DNA of 64,000 bases from CAZSLC01 sp964607675 (GCA_964607675.1 CAZSLC010000006.1:32361-96360); one strand, 5' to 3'. Shown: positions 34,199 to 43,375, counted from the stretch's first letter. The notes: a model not told the origin generated them from the letters alone. Made by a program: numbers and translations.

Positions 34199-34849
34199 TT
34201 ATTCTTTTATCCCAAATGCTAAATCTCCTGCATCTCCTAAACCTGGTACTATGTAAGATTTATTAGTCAATTCTTCGTCAATCGCCCCCACCCATAAAGT
34301 CGTGTTTTTGTGAGGTAAATATTTTGAAAGTGAATCGACACCATATACGCTTGATATAGGACAAACAATGTGAGTGCTTGAGCTCTTGTCTGCTGCCAAT
34401 TTTTGATATGCAAGAATTAATGACGAACCTGTGGCAAGCATAGTATCATTGATTATCAGAGTTTTAGACTCTGTAGAAGGAGCACTTGAATATTCCATTT
34501 CAATTTCAAACTTATTATCCTTGCCATACTTCCTGTATGTACCGATAAATGCGTTTTCTGCATTATCAAAAATATCAAGCATCCCTTTATGTAAGGGAAG
34601 TCCTGCTCGTAGAAGACTTGCAATGACTATTTTTTCATCTGGTACAGATATCTCTGCAATGCCGAGAGGGGTACTAACTTCTTTTTTTATATATTTAAGT
34701 TGCTTGCTGATTTCGTAACCAAATATTCTTCCAATTCGCTCAAGATTGATGCGAAATCTTAAAGGATCTTTTTGAATAGTTTGATCTCTCAATTCTGAAA
34801 TATATTTGTTCAGAACAGAATTTGTTTCTCCTAAATTGATTATTTTCAT
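34199..34849 (-). CDS. upp: Uracil phosphoribosyltransferase
   Basis: Upp salvages uracil to UMP using PRPP. The 216-residue protein matches Bacteroidota Upp: TPLGIAEI, ASLLRAGLPLHKG, the PRPP loop INDTMLATGSS and the uracil-binding C-terminus YIVPGLGDAGDLAFG. The PRPP loop differs from the common DPMLATGGS by Thr for Pro and Ser for Gly. It is followed by a 22-bp convergent gap to rpoN and lies 12 bp downstream of the symporter gene. Confidence 0.95.
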   Translation of the reverse strand: MKIINLGETNSVLNKYISELRDQTIQKDPLRFRINLERIGRIFGYEISKQLKYIKKEVSTPLGIAEISVPDEKIVIASLLRAGLPLHKGMLDIFDNAENAFIGTYRKYGKDNKFEIEMEYSSAPSTESKTLIINDTMLATGSSLILAYQKLAADKSSSTHIVCPISSVYGVDSLSKYLPHKNTTLWVGAIDEELTNKSYIVPGLGDAGDLAFGIKE

Positions 34850-34861
34850 TTATTTATATAG

Positions 34862-36079
34862 CTATATTGTTAATTTTTCTCCTTCACTTTTAGCAATTAC
34901 GACAGCTCCGCACATGTCTCCATAAGAATTTAATGCGGTCCGAGGCATATCACATAGTTGTTGTACAGCAATGACAAGACCTACACCTTCGAGGGGAAGC
35001 CCTGCAACTGAGAGTACAACAGATAACATAACCAGGCCTGCCATAGGGATACCTGCTGCTCCAATTGCGGCCAAAAGCACTGTTCCTAATATTAGTATTT
35101 GATTTCCAATAGTGAGATCGACGCCATATGCCTGTGCAATGAAAAGCACAGTTACCCCTTCATATAGGGCAGTACCATTCATATTAATAGTTGCTCCAAG
35201 AGGTAAAGTGAAACTTGCAATTTTATTGGAAATACCGCATTTCTCTTGTGAGTCTTTGAGTGAAATAGGGAGAGCAGCCCCTGATGAGCAAGTTGAGAAA
35301 GCGGTCAAAATAGCGGTGGACATTTTTTGAATGTGCCTCCAAGGATTTTCTTTCCCAAGAATTTTCACAAGGGATGGAAGTACTATGCCCCCTTGTATAA
35401 GACATCCACCCCATACAATAAGAAGATACATGCCTAAACTATGAGCAATGTTTATAAGTTTTTCCATATCACCAGCTTCTTTCGCTATCATGGTGGCCAC
35501 AATAGAGAATACACCAAAAGGGGTGAGTTTAATTATAAAAAGTGTTATTTTCATAACAACTTCAAAAACAGCTTGAAATAAATCTATAAGAGTTGTTCTC
35601 ACTTTATCCGTCGATTTCGTGATAAAAAATCCGAATATCATTGCAAAGAAAATGACTTGAAGCAAGTCCCCATTTGATAGAGAAGAAAAAATATTACTTG
35701 GGAATATATTTATTATCTGATCAAGAAATGACACAGACTCGCCACTCACAACTTCACTTGGAGCTATTTCAACCCCTACACCAGGCTTGAATATGTTAAC
35801 TAATAGGAGCCCTATGATAGTAGCAACTAATGTAGTGGATATATAAAATAGAAAGGTTTTACCAGCTACTCTTCCAAGGTCTGCAGATTTTCCAATGCTT
35901 GCAACACCAACTACAAGAGAGGAGAAAACTATAGGAATAACAATCATTTTAAGAAGCCTTAAAAAGATATCTCCAGCCCATGCTATATATTCCGTATAAT
36001 TGTGAAAAAAGAACCCGAACAAAACTCCCAATGCAATTGCAATTAGAATTTGCCAAGGGAGAGATAATTTTAATTTCAT
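34862..36079 (-). CDS. Dicarboxylate/amino acid:cation symporter (DAACS, GltP-like)
   Basis: A 405-residue inner-membrane symporter of the glutamate/aspartate family. The serine-rich re-entrant loop is seen as STCSSGAALPISL, the conserved TM7 motif as GATINMNGTALYEG, and the second re-entrant loop as GAAGIPMAGLV. It probably imports Asp, Glu or dicarboxylates with sodium or protons. It begins 3 bp after the racemase gene, which suggests a shared amino-acid substrate. Confidence 0.94.
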   Translation of the reverse strand: MKLKLSLPWQILIAIALGVLFGFFFHNYTEYIAWAGDIFLRLLKMIVIPIVFSSLVVGVASIGKSADLGRVAGKTFLFYISTTLVATIIGLLLVNIFKPGVGVEIAPSEVVSGESVSFLDQIINIFPSNIFSSLSNGDLLQVIFFAMIFGFFITKSTDKVRTTLIDLFQAVFEVVMKITLFIIKLTPFGVFSIVATMIAKEAGDMEKLINIAHSLGMYLLIVWGGCLIQGGIVLPSLVKILGKENPWRHIQKMSTAILTAFSTCSSGAALPISLKDSQEKCGISNKIASFTLPLGATINMNGTALYEGVTVLFIAQAYGVDLTIGNQILILGTVLLAAIGAAGIPMAGLVMLSVVLSVAGLPLEGVGLVIAVQQLCDMPRTALNSYGDMCGAVVIAKSEGEKLTI

Positions 36080-36082
36080 AGT

Positions 36083-36784
36083 CTATTTTTGGTTAAAGTA
36101 CAATCTTTTAATGCACCCATCTGCAAGTGCTTCAAGGCAAGAAATACCCATTTCTGTTGGGTGAGAAGTGTTAGCGTAAGCAATTGGAATTTCTGTGCAT
36201 GCGCCAACGATTGGGAGTTTTTCAATTTCCCATAGTCTGTTTACGATCTCTTCAAATTTTTTCCCCGCCCCTTTGTGATCTCCTGCTTTTACCATGTCTG
36301 TCACATCATGAATCTCAACTTGCATTGCATAAGATGGAATACGAAAATTATATCCGCTGTTTTTTGCATGAGTTTGGTACAATTGAGTTTTCATAGTGCC
36401 AAGGGTAGCCGTAAGCCAAGCACCATTAGGAGATACTTCAGATGATTTGATAATTGTTTCATCAATAATATGGACTATAGGTTTCGGGATATCATCTCTG
36501 AATTGGTCAATAAAAAAATGGGCAGTATTGCAAGTGACACAGAGCAAATCTGCTCCCCATCCTACTAAAGTCAGCAATCCATTCTTGATGTACTCTGTAG
36601 GATCAGGTCCTTTCCCCAAAATATAAGTGGTGCGATCAGGTGTGATTGTATTTGAATAGACAATCATTCTTGGATGTTCTTGATCAGTATGAGCGGGGGT
36701 TTTTTCGGCTAAAACCCTTAGAAAATCAGCAGTGGCAGAGGGCCCCATACCCCCCAATACCCCTAATGTTAAGTTTGGTCGCAT
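36083..36784 (-). CDS. Aspartate/glutamate racemase family protein
   Basis: A 233-residue two-domain cofactor-independent racemase. The first catalytic cysteine is in CNTAHFF and the second in GACTEIP, with N-terminal GVLGGMGPSATADF. By sequence it fits the aspartate racemase/YgeA branch rather than MurI. The 3-bp spacing to the DAACS symporter suggests uptake and interconversion of D- and L-Asp or Glu. Exact substrate cannot be read. Confidence 0.92.
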   Translation of the reverse strand: MRPNLTLGVLGGMGPSATADFLRVLAEKTPAHTDQEHPRMIVYSNTITPDRTTYILGKGPDPTEYIKNGLLTLVGWGADLLCVTCNTAHFFIDQFRDDIPKPIVHIIDETIIKSSEVSPNGAWLTATLGTMKTQLYQTHAKNSGYNFRIPSYAMQVEIHDVTDMVKAGDHKGAGKKFEEIVNRLWEIEKLPIVGACTEIPIAYANTSHPTEMGISCLEALADGCIKRLYFNQK

Positions 36785-36824
36785 TAATATTCCTTTTTGT
36801 AGTACAAAGTTATAAAACTAATTC

Positions 36825-37502
36825 TTATAAAAGCCCATCATTTGCAAAACTATAATATTTGTCTCCAGCTATAATTATATGATCGAGAAGAGATATGCCA
36901 AATAGATTTGCCGCCTCTCTCAATGCTTTTGTTTGAATTTTATCCTGCTCCCCTGGTTTTGGATTGCCAGACGGGTGGTTATGTGATACAATAAGTCCGC
37001 TAGCCAACTTCTCTACACATTTTTTAACAATCAATCTCACATCCATAATTGTTGCATTGACACCCCCTACACTAACCCTTTCTTTTGCTATTATTTTATT
37101 TGCGCGATTGAGATAAAACACCCAACATTCTTCATGTTCGAGATTTTTCAAATGGGGCGAAAGGAGGTTGACAACCACCTCTGGTGATGACACTTCCACT
37201 TTGTTTTGTGGAGCTTCTGTAGCCATTCGTGAAGCTAATTCGAATAAAGCGACTATAGATGTGGCTTTAGTTTCACCGATACCTGGATTTTTTTTCAGTT
37301 TGTCTATTGAAAAAGTAGATAGTGTGTTGAGTGAATTATTAGCCATTTTTAATAAATTCCTTGAAATATCTACAGCTGTTTCACTATTGTTGCCTGTGCG
37401 TAAAATAATTGCGAGAAGTTCAGAGTTGTTAAGTGAAGCGGCACCCTTTATGATCATCTTTTCCCTCGGTCTCTCTTCTTCATTCCATTCTTTGAGTTTC
37501 AT
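36825..37502 (-). CDS. radC: RadC-family JAMM protein
   Basis: A 225-residue RadC (YeeS-like) protein with an N-terminal helix-hairpin-helix (NPGIGETKATSIVALFELA) and a C-terminal JAMM metal site SHNHPSGNPKPGEQD with upstream Glu. Despite the name, a direct repair role has not been established for the family; the JAMM fold suggests a metal-dependent hydrolase. It starts just downstream of the rpsT terminator and is separated by 40 bp from the racemase. Confidence 0.95.
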   Translation of the reverse strand: MKLKEWNEEERPREKMIIKGAASLNNSELLAIILRTGNNSETAVDISRNLLKMANNSLNTLSTFSIDKLKKNPGIGETKATSIVALFELASRMATEAPQNKVEVSSPEVVVNLLSPHLKNLEHEECWVFYLNRANKIIAKERVSVGGVNATIMDVRLIVKKCVEKLASGLIVSHNHPSGNPKPGEQDKIQTKALREAANLFGISLLDHIIIAGDKYYSFANDGLL

Positions 37503-37520
37503 AAGTGTTATAAATAAAAA

Positions 37521-37543
37521 AACTTTCCAAAGTTTGGAAAGTT
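37521..37543 (-). terminator. Terminator after rpsT
   Basis: AACTTTCCAAA and TTTGGAAAGTT form an 11-bp stem with A and T tracts on both sides, 32 bp past the rpsT stop on the minus strand. It ends the tRNA-Glu/rpsT unit and sits upstream of radC. Confidence 0.85.
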
Positions 37544-37575
37544 TTTTATTATTTTTTGACTAAATCGTAAAAAGT

Positions 37576-37827
37576 TTACAGTTTGTTTACATATACTGTA
37601 ATACCACTTTTTAAATTAGAGGCTTTGTTGTCGTGAATAACATTAATCTTTGCAAGTTTATCAATCATAGATGCAACTTTTGGAAGTAATGCTAATGCAG
37701 CTTCTTTATCTGTTGTGTTTCTCAACGCTCTAATAGCGTTTCTTGTTGTTTTTGCATAATAACGATTATGCACTCTACGTGTTTCGCTTTGGCGATTACG
37801 TTTGTCTGCTGATGCGTGATTTGCCAT
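37576..37827 (-). CDS. rpsT: 30S ribosomal protein S20
   Basis: S20 is an 83-residue three-helix primary-binding protein of the 30S body. The basic N-terminus (MANHASADKRNRQSETRRV) and the hydrophobic helix face (LLPKVASMIDKLAK) fit the family. It lies 22 bp downstream of the tRNA-Glu gene with no promoter between, so the two are probably co-transcribed from the promoter at 37955-37985 and end at the hairpin at 37521-37543. Confidence 0.97.
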   Translation of the reverse strand: MANHASADKRNRQSETRRVHNRYYAKTTRNAIRALRNTTDKEAALALLPKVASMIDKLAKINVIHDNKASNLKSGITVYVNKL

Positions 37828-37849
37828 TATATATCTTTTTTTTATTTCG

Positions 37850-37921
37850 TAGTGGGTAGGGGAATCGAACCCCTATTGCAAGAATGAAAATCTTGAGTCC
37901 TAACCGTTAGACGAACCCACC
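37850..37921 (-). tRNA. tRNA-Glu (TTC anticodon)
   Basis: A 72-nt cloverleaf on the minus strand: acceptor stem GGTGGGT with ACCCACT, D-arm with CGTCTAACGG, anticodon arm CAAGA-TTTTCAT-TCTTG, T-arm AGGGG-TTCGATT-CCCCT, discriminator A, no encoded CCA. Anticodon TTC reads Glu codons. Glu tRNAs with this anticodon are substrates of SelU, encoded at 4160. Confidence 0.95.
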
Positions 37922-37954
37922 AATTCAAAATGTAGTTTCCTCATTTTGGGAGTG

Positions 37955-37985
37955 CAAAGGTATAAATATTTTTTTATGTTGCAAA
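37955..37985 (-). promoter_or_regulatory. Promoter of tRNA-Glu and rpsT
   Basis: On the minus strand TTTG (37982-37985), a 19-bp spacer and TACCTTTG (37955-37962) form a complete Bacteroidota promoter, 33 nt before the first tRNA base. Confidence 0.85.
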
Positions 37986-37995
37986 TAAAAATTTA

Positions 37996-38991
37996 TTAGT
38001 TTGCGCTATTATTAAAATTAAATGAGTAAACGACAGCCTCTACATGTCGGAGATAGTTGCGTTTATTAAATTTGGGAGCATATACAAATCCCTCTACGAC
38101 AATTATATTATTTCCTCCTTTATCAAAAAAAGTATGGGAGATAAAAGGTCCCCCCATAAAGTCATTTTCTAATTCCCATAAACCTCTCACCTCAATAAAA
38201 TTTCTATCTTGATACTTGATATACTCGATACCTGGCTTAACAAGACGGCTTGTGACCATGTAACTGTTTTCCCTCATGCCAGGAACATTGGATTTTAATA
38301 CGTCGTTTCTCATTGTAATGATGCTTTCGAGGGTAGGGGTGATCCCATTGTATGGATATTTATATACAAATATGCCTTGGTTTACATAGGTAGTTTCATA
38401 TGAGATCCACGCGAAAGTTGGTGACATTTTCTTAATTGTAAATCCTTTTGGGAAAATAGGAGATCCACCAAATTCTTTTTGTACAATTTGAGTGACAGGT
38501 TTCTCTTCATTGCGCTTTGCATTTGAAATTACTCTATCTCTCTCCCCTTGTTCGAATGTGCTTTCAATTATTTTGGCCTCTTCTTGAATTATATTTGTAG
38601 CACTCTCTTGATCTGGTGCATTTATGATCACAACAGTTTGGGGAGTAGCCCATTTATCTTTGAAATACCCCACAGATGCTTTGTCATACTCTTTACCAAC
38701 ATTTACGACAATGACATTTCTATGGAAAACGAAACTTCCATTAAAAGCCTTGTGGGGCACATTGAAAACGTCAAAAGATCTCTCTATTTGAGGTAAATAT
38801 GGAAATTCTTTGTATAAAAAATCACGAAGAGCTGTTCCTGTATTCCCTTCCCAAGCACTTTTGTCAATTACAACAAGCATGTCTCCTGGTTTACCTGAGG
38901 ATGGAGGAAGGTATCCTGAGTTCTTATTTGAGCAGGCACTAATAATCATAGTGATTGCTACAATCGAAAGAAGTATTTTATTCATATTCAT
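37996..38991 (-). CDS. DUF4837 family lipoprotein
   Basis: A 331-residue lipoprotein (MNMNKILLSIVAITMIISAC, Cys20) of the Bacteroidota-specific DUF4837 family, recognised by PPSSGKPGDMLVVIDKSAWEG near the start. Function is unknown. It begins right after rseP (1-bp spacing) and ends a run rpsP-distant, dxr-rseP-DUF4837 that is conserved in Bacteroidales. It could be an envelope-stress factor, but that is only suggested by the rseP neighbour. Confidence 0.85.
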   Translation of the reverse strand: MNMNKILLSIVAITMIISACSNKNSGYLPPSSGKPGDMLVVIDKSAWEGNTGTALRDFLYKEFPYLPQIERSFDVFNVPHKAFNGSFVFHRNVIVVNVGKEYDKASVGYFKDKWATPQTVVIINAPDQESATNIIQEEAKIIESTFEQGERDRVISNAKRNEEKPVTQIVQKEFGGSPIFPKGFTIKKMSPTFAWISYETTYVNQGIFVYKYPYNGITPTLESIITMRNDVLKSNVPGMRENSYMVTSRLVKPGIEYIKYQDRNFIEVRGLWELENDFMGGPFISHTFFDKGGNNIIVVEGFVYAPKFNKRNYLRHVEAVVYSFNFNNSAN

Positions 38992-40308
38992 TTATTTAAA
39001 TAACCTATAAATATCGTTACCAAATGCAAGGAATATCAGGGCGAACAATATTATCATTCCAACGATTTGTGCGTATTCAAGGAATTTGTCAGATGGCTTT
39101 CTTCCCGTGATTATCTCATATATGGTAAATACAATATGTCCACCATCCAAAGCTGGGATGGGTAGTATGTTCAAGACAGCGAGCATTACAGAGAGCCAAG
39201 CAGTTATATTCCAAAATGCTTCCCAATTCCATTTTGAGGGGAAAATGCTGCCGATGGCGATGAAACTGCCAACCGATTTATATGCCTCTGTCTTGGGAGA
39301 GAATATCAGCTTAAGCTCTTTGAAATAATTTCCGATAGTTTTAAAGGTTTTAGATACTCCTGCAGGTATTGCAGATAAAAGTGAATACTCTTTTGTAGTC
39401 ACTTTTAGCCCAGAAATGTCATTCTGAAGTAGTACTTCTATTTTACCTTCATCACTAACAGCTAAGTTGCGTGATATTTTTTCTCCTTTCCTAAGAAAAT
39501 CGATTCGTGCAGTGTCTCCGCTATGTTTTTGTGTTTCTGTTTGGACCTCTTTGATAGTGACAACCCTTTGTTCATTAATTGCATAAAAAGTATCACCAGC
39601 AAGGAGATTGACACTGTAATTGATAGATGTGTCAGGCACAGATGCAATCTGAACAGGGGTATATAGACCAAACATGCCAGGGGTGTTAAGTATTGCCGGT
39701 ATGTATTGAGAATTAATCTCTATCTCAACAGTATCCTTTCCACGAAGTACTTTTGCACTTTTTGCCTGAAGCCTTGCAAGATCCATCTGAAGGTCTGTGA
39801 AATTATCAATTTCAACCCCGTCAAAAGAGAGTACTTTGTCCCCGTTTCTAAATCCAATTTCGTATGATAGATCGTTTACGGCTATTCCACAATCAACATC
39901 CTTGTTTTTTAGAGTCTCTTCACCCCAAGTGAAAAGAATAGCACTATATAAAAACATAGCAAGAAGAAAGTTAAACAATACACCTCCAACCATTACGAAC
40001 AATCTTTGCCAAGCTGGTTTAGTTCTAAATTCCCATGGTTGAGGTGGTTGCGCCATTGTATCCTTATCCATTGACTCGTCTATCATACCAGAAATCTTGC
40101 AAAAACCGCCAAGGGGGATTGAGCCAATCCCGAATTCTGTATCGCTATTTTTGGGTTTATACTTAAAAATAGCTGGAGGAAAGAAGAGATAAAACTTCTC
40201 TACTCTGATTTTGAAAATTCTTGCAAAAATGAAATGTCCGAATTCGTGAACTACGATTAGCAGCGAGAGTGCTAAAATGACCTGTATAATTTTAATAATA
40301 ATGTCCAT
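38992..40308 (-). CDS. rseP: Site-2 intramembrane zinc protease RseP
   Basis: RseP cleaves membrane-embedded anti-sigma factors and signal-peptide remnants. The 438-residue protein has the zinc motif HEFGH (His21, Glu22, His25) in the first helix, one or two periplasmic PDZ-like regions (GDKVLSFDGVEIDN, LAGDTFYAINEQRV) and the distal NILPIPALDGGH motif. Length is normal. It starts 2 bp after dxr and precedes the DUF4837 gene, as in other Bacteroidales. Confidence 0.96.
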   Translation of the reverse strand: MDIIIKIIQVILALSLLIVVHEFGHFIFARIFKIRVEKFYLFFPPAIFKYKPKNSDTEFGIGSIPLGGFCKISGMIDESMDKDTMAQPPQPWEFRTKPAWQRLFVMVGGVLFNFLLAMFLYSAILFTWGEETLKNKDVDCGIAVNDLSYEIGFRNGDKVLSFDGVEIDNFTDLQMDLARLQAKSAKVLRGKDTVEIEINSQYIPAILNTPGMFGLYTPVQIASVPDTSINYSVNLLAGDTFYAINEQRVVTIKEVQTETQKHSGDTARIDFLRKGEKISRNLAVSDEGKIEVLLQNDISGLKVTTKEYSLLSAIPAGVSKTFKTIGNYFKELKLIFSPKTEAYKSVGSFIAIGSIFPSKWNWEAFWNITAWLSVMLAVLNILPIPALDGGHIVFTIYEIITGRKPSDKFLEYAQIVGMIILFALIFLAFGNDIYRLFK

Positions 40309-40310
40309 AA

Positions 40311-41471
40311 CTATTTAGATTCAAGTATGTTTAATGCTAATGTCCTCCCTTCGTGGTCAGATCTGAAAATATCATCAATCGAAGGATCTGCTACAAAAGT
40401 ACATTTTTCAATTGTTTTTTCAATAATATCGGCAATTTGAATAAAAGAAATTTTCTCATTTAAAAAAGCAGCTACCGCAATTTCATTGGCTGCATTAACA
40501 ACACAAGGGATATTTCCCCCCATTTTCATAGATTCGTATGCAATGGCCATACAACGAAACTTTTTCATGTCAGGAGAGGCAAATGTGAGGGTGCCGAGGG
40601 CCGAAAAGTCAAGTTTGGGTAGATCTATTTCCAATCTCTCTGGGTAAGAGAGTGCATATTGTATGGGGATTCTCATATCTGGGATACTCAATTGTGCAAT
40701 TACAGAACCGTCCTTAAACTGCACCATTGAGTGAATTGTAGATTGAGGATGGACCACCACATCAATATCTTTAGGTTCTACCCCGAATAACCATTTTGCC
40801 TCAATAATTTCAAACCCCTTATTCATCATAGTTGCCGAATCTATAGTAACCTTCCTCCCCATATTCCACCGAGGATGATTAAGGGCCTGGGAAAGGGAAA
40901 TACTCGCCATTTCCTCCATAGGGGTATTGAAAAACGGTCCACCAGAGGCCGTGAGAAGGATTTTATCAATTTGAGAAAATTCGCCTTGAAGAGATTGGAA
41001 AATGGCAGAATGTTCAGAATCGACAGGAATAATGGCTGATTTATGCCTCTTGGCAAGCGAGGTGATGATAGAGCCACAGGCTACCAATGTCTCCTTATTT
41101 GCCAGGGCAATCTTTTTCCCAGATTTAATGGCAGCAATAGTTGGGCGGACGCCACTGAATCCGACCATTGCTGTTACCACTATATCAATATTCGTGGAGT
41201 TAAGAAGAATATCGGAGATAGACTCTTCGCCAGCAAATACTTTGATATAATATGGTTTAAGGGCATCATTAATCCCTTTATAAAGGGATTTATTGCAAAT
41301 CACAACGCAGTTGGGGCGAAACTTAATTGCCTGTGCGATTAACAAATCACTATTGTTATTGGCAGTAAGCAATTCAACCTCAAATAGGTCAGGATGTTTC
41401 TCAATGACATATAAAGTCTGTGTTCCAATAGAACCAGTGGAGCCTAATATCGCAATCTTTTTTTTGTTCAT
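40311..41471 (-). CDS. dxr: 1-deoxy-D-xylulose 5-phosphate reductoisomerase
   Basis: Dxr is the second enzyme of the MEP isoprenoid pathway. The 386-residue protein has the NADPH loop ILGSTGSIGTQTL, the metal and substrate site VDSEHSAIFQSL, TASGGPF, WNMGRKVTIDSATMMNKGFE and HPQSTIHSMVQF. It lies 2 bp after the M23 peptidase gene and 2 bp before rseP. ispF of the same pathway is at 16256. Confidence 0.97.
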   Translation of the reverse strand: MNKKKIAILGSTGSIGTQTLYVIEKHPDLFEVELLTANNNSDLLIAQAIKFRPNCVVICNKSLYKGINDALKPYYIKVFAGEESISDILLNSTNIDIVVTAMVGFSGVRPTIAAIKSGKKIALANKETLVACGSIITSLAKRHKSAIIPVDSEHSAIFQSLQGEFSQIDKILLTASGGPFFNTPMEEMASISLSQALNHPRWNMGRKVTIDSATMMNKGFEIIEAKWLFGVEPKDIDVVVHPQSTIHSMVQFKDGSVIAQLSIPDMRIPIQYALSYPERLEIDLPKLDFSALGTLTFASPDMKKFRCMAIAYESMKMGGNIPCVVNAANEIAVAAFLNEKISFIQIADIIEKTIEKCTFVADPSIDDIFRSDHEGRTLALNILESK

Positions 41472-41473
41472 AT

Positions 41474-42343
41474 TTAAAAACTAATGTATTTAGTTGGATC
41501 TATGGGTTCTCCATTGTGCCACAATTCGAAGTGAAGGTGAGAACCTGTACTCAGAGAGCCTGTGTCCCCGACAATTGAAACAGGTGTACCTGCCTCAACT
41601 TTCTCTCCAACATTTTTAAGAAGTTTAATATTGTGCTTATATATAGAAATAAGATTCTTATCGTGTTGAATCTGAATGGTATAACCTGTATCATCATTCC
41701 ATCCTGAATAAATGACACTGCCTGCAAGAGTTGATGAAACGATAGTATTTTCAGGGGCAGCAATATCAATGTATGGGTGTGATTCGGCTTTGTTATATCC
41801 ACCAGTTATCACCCCTTTTACAGGTGGGAAAAAGAGCAATCCCTCTATCTGATCTATTTTAACCTCCTTATTGCTTGAAATGATAAATTTCTCCCTATCT
41901 GTAATCTCCTTCCGAAGAAGAGAGTCAGCAATAGAACTCATTCCGTCATTGGCTATTGGGGCATTTTGGGATTGCAATGTAGTTAAACTGTCAATGTGAA
42001 TAGCCTCTTTTCCAGTTAATATCCTGTGGATATTGGCTATTTGAAATGACCATAAGTCAATTTTTTTCTCAAGAGAATCAATCTTGTGAATATTCTCAAT
42101 GGCTATTTTTCTCTCTTGTGGTGATGGATAGCCTGGGACAAATTGCTTCAAAGGGGTGTATGCCACTAAAAAGAAAACGCCTGACATTATCAAAATAATT
42201 GAAAAGAAAATTATTACAATAAGGTTGATCTTATTGAACTTAACGGAGAACAGATTTTTGTGTATCGCATCTTCAAATATTGTGAGACGATATAGTTTAA
42301 ATTTCCTATTTGGTGCTTTTTTTTTGTTAATATTTGTATCCAT
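41474..42343 (-). CDS. M23 family (LytM-type) metallopeptidase
   Basis: A 289-residue membrane-anchored peptidoglycan peptidase. One transmembrane helix is near residues 38-60 (LIVIIFFSIILIMSGVFFL), a linker follows, and the C-terminal LytM domain has SHPYIDIAAP (His and Asp zinc ligands) and HLHFELW. Zinc ligands appear complete, so it may be active. The ATG at 42343 (MDTNINKKK) is chosen; the frame extends upstream but would run through the divergent ruvX start. It heads a run with dxr, rseP and DUF4837. Confidence 0.9.
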   Translation of the reverse strand: MDTNINKKKAPNRKFKLYRLTIFEDAIHKNLFSVKFNKINLIVIIFFSIILIMSGVFFLVAYTPLKQFVPGYPSPQERKIAIENIHKIDSLEKKIDLWSFQIANIHRILTGKEAIHIDSLTTLQSQNAPIANDGMSSIADSLLRKEITDREKFIISSNKEVKIDQIEGLLFFPPVKGVITGGYNKAESHPYIDIAAPENTIVSSTLAGSVIYSGWNDDTGYTIQIQHDKNLISIYKHNIKLLKNVGEKVEAGTPVSIVGDTGSLSTGSHLHFELWHNGEPIDPTKYISF

Positions 42344-42365
42344 AAAGTATTTAGAGCTACATTTG
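42333..42365 (+). promoter_or_regulatory. Promoter of ruvX
   Basis: TTTG at 42333-42336, a 21-bp spacer and TACATTTG at 42358-42365 match the Bacteroidota promoter. The -7 box ends 4 nt before the ruvX ATG and the -33 element lies inside the start of the divergent M23 gene. Confidence 0.75.
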
Positions 42366-42369
42366 TACA

Positions 42370-42783
42370 ATGAAACGTATTGTAGGTATTGATTATGGAA
42401 CAAAACGAGTAGGAGTGGCTGTAAGCGATCCTCTAATGATATTTGCAACACCTATTGAAACCGTTTCCTCCGCAAAGATAATTGATTATCTCAAACATTA
42501 TACTGAAAAGGAGAATGTTGAGAAATTTGTTGTCGGGTATCCTATGAACTTGAATAACACCCCATCGTCAGCGGCTAAAGAGGTTGAGGTATTCCTTAAA
42601 AAACTTTCAAAGTCATTTCCAGATATCCCATATGTCACAGAAGATGAAAGGTTTACCTCTGTATTAGCGTTCAATTCGTTGATAGCGAGTGGTGTTAAAA
42701 AAAGTGACAGACGAGATAAAGCTGCAGTAGATAAAGTAAGTGCGGCACTCATCTTGCAGACGTATTTAGACAGAAAAAAATAA
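42370..42783 (+). CDS. ruvX: Putative Holliday junction resolvase / pre-16S rRNA nuclease YqgF
   Basis: A 137-residue RNase H-fold nuclease (RuvX/YqgF). Motifs: GIDYGTKRVGVAVSDPL (catalytic Asp), VVGYPMNLNN, YVTEDERFTS (catalytic Glu) and the C-terminal DKAAVDKVSAALILQ (catalytic Asp). In E. coli the enzyme finishes the 5' end of 16S rRNA; junction resolution is claimed for some homologues. The start is set by the ATG just behind the -7 box. def follows 21 bp downstream. Confidence 0.95.
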   Translation: MKRIVGIDYGTKRVGVAVSDPLMIFATPIETVSSAKIIDYLKHYTEKENVEKFVVGYPMNLNNTPSSAAKEVEVFLKKLSKSFPDIPYVTEDERFTSVLAFNSLIASGVKKSDRRDKAAVDKVSAALILQTYLDRKK

Positions 42784-42804
42784 TAATTTGATAAATATAG
42801 ATAT

Positions 42805-43371
42805 ATGATTTTACCCATTTATGTTTACGGTTCAGATGTACTTCGAGAAAAGGCTGAAGAAATAGATATTAACAAAGTTGATAAGAATGAACTTAAACAA
42901 CTTGTCTTAGACATGTTTGAAACAATGAAAAATGCCGATGGTGTAGGACTTGCCGCTCCCCAGATAGGTAGATCTATTAGATTATTGATAGTCAACGGAT
43001 CAGACATTGCAGATTCATACCCTTATCTAAAAAATTTCAAAAGGGTAATGATAAACCCCATAGTATTGCGCCAAAGCGAAGAGACAATGGAATATAGTGA
43101 AGGGTGTCTAAGTATACCCGATGTCAATTGTGACATAGTTCGTCCCAAGAAGATAGTGGTTTCATTTTTTGATGAAAATCTTGAGAAGAGGGAGGAGGAA
43201 TTTGATGAATTTGCATGTAGGATGGTGCAACACGAAATGGATCACCTTGATGGTGTTGTCTTCGTGGATAGAGCAGCCCCTATCAGAAAAAAAATAATAA
43301 GCAGCAAACTGCATAACATATCAAAAGGAAAAGTTAAAACAGCGTATAAAATTAAGCTGGAAAAGGAGTAA
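42805..43371 (+). CDS. def: Peptide deformylase
   Basis: Def removes the formyl group from nascent proteins. The 188-residue protein has the three family motifs: GVGLAAPQIG, EGCLSIP (metal-binding Cys) and QHEMDHLDG (HExxH). It is a type 1 enzyme of normal length. It lies between ruvX and the phosphomannomutase gene, 4 bp before the latter, in a three-gene plus-strand operon. Confidence 0.97.
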   Translation: MILPIYVYGSDVLREKAEEIDINKVDKNELKQLVLDMFETMKNADGVGLAAPQIGRSIRLLIVNGSDIADSYPYLKNFKRVMINPIVLRQSEETMEYSEGCLSIPDVNCDIVRPKKIVVSFFDENLEKREEEFDEFACRMVQHEMDHLDGVVFVDRAAPIRKKIISSKLHNISKGKVKTAYKIKLEKE

Positions 43372-43375
43372 TATT

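Noticed and set aside
42344..42451. 36-codon N-terminal extension of the M23 peptidase
   Set aside because: It would cross the divergent ruvX start and promoter; the ATG at 42343 gives a normal cytoplasmic tail and membrane anchor.
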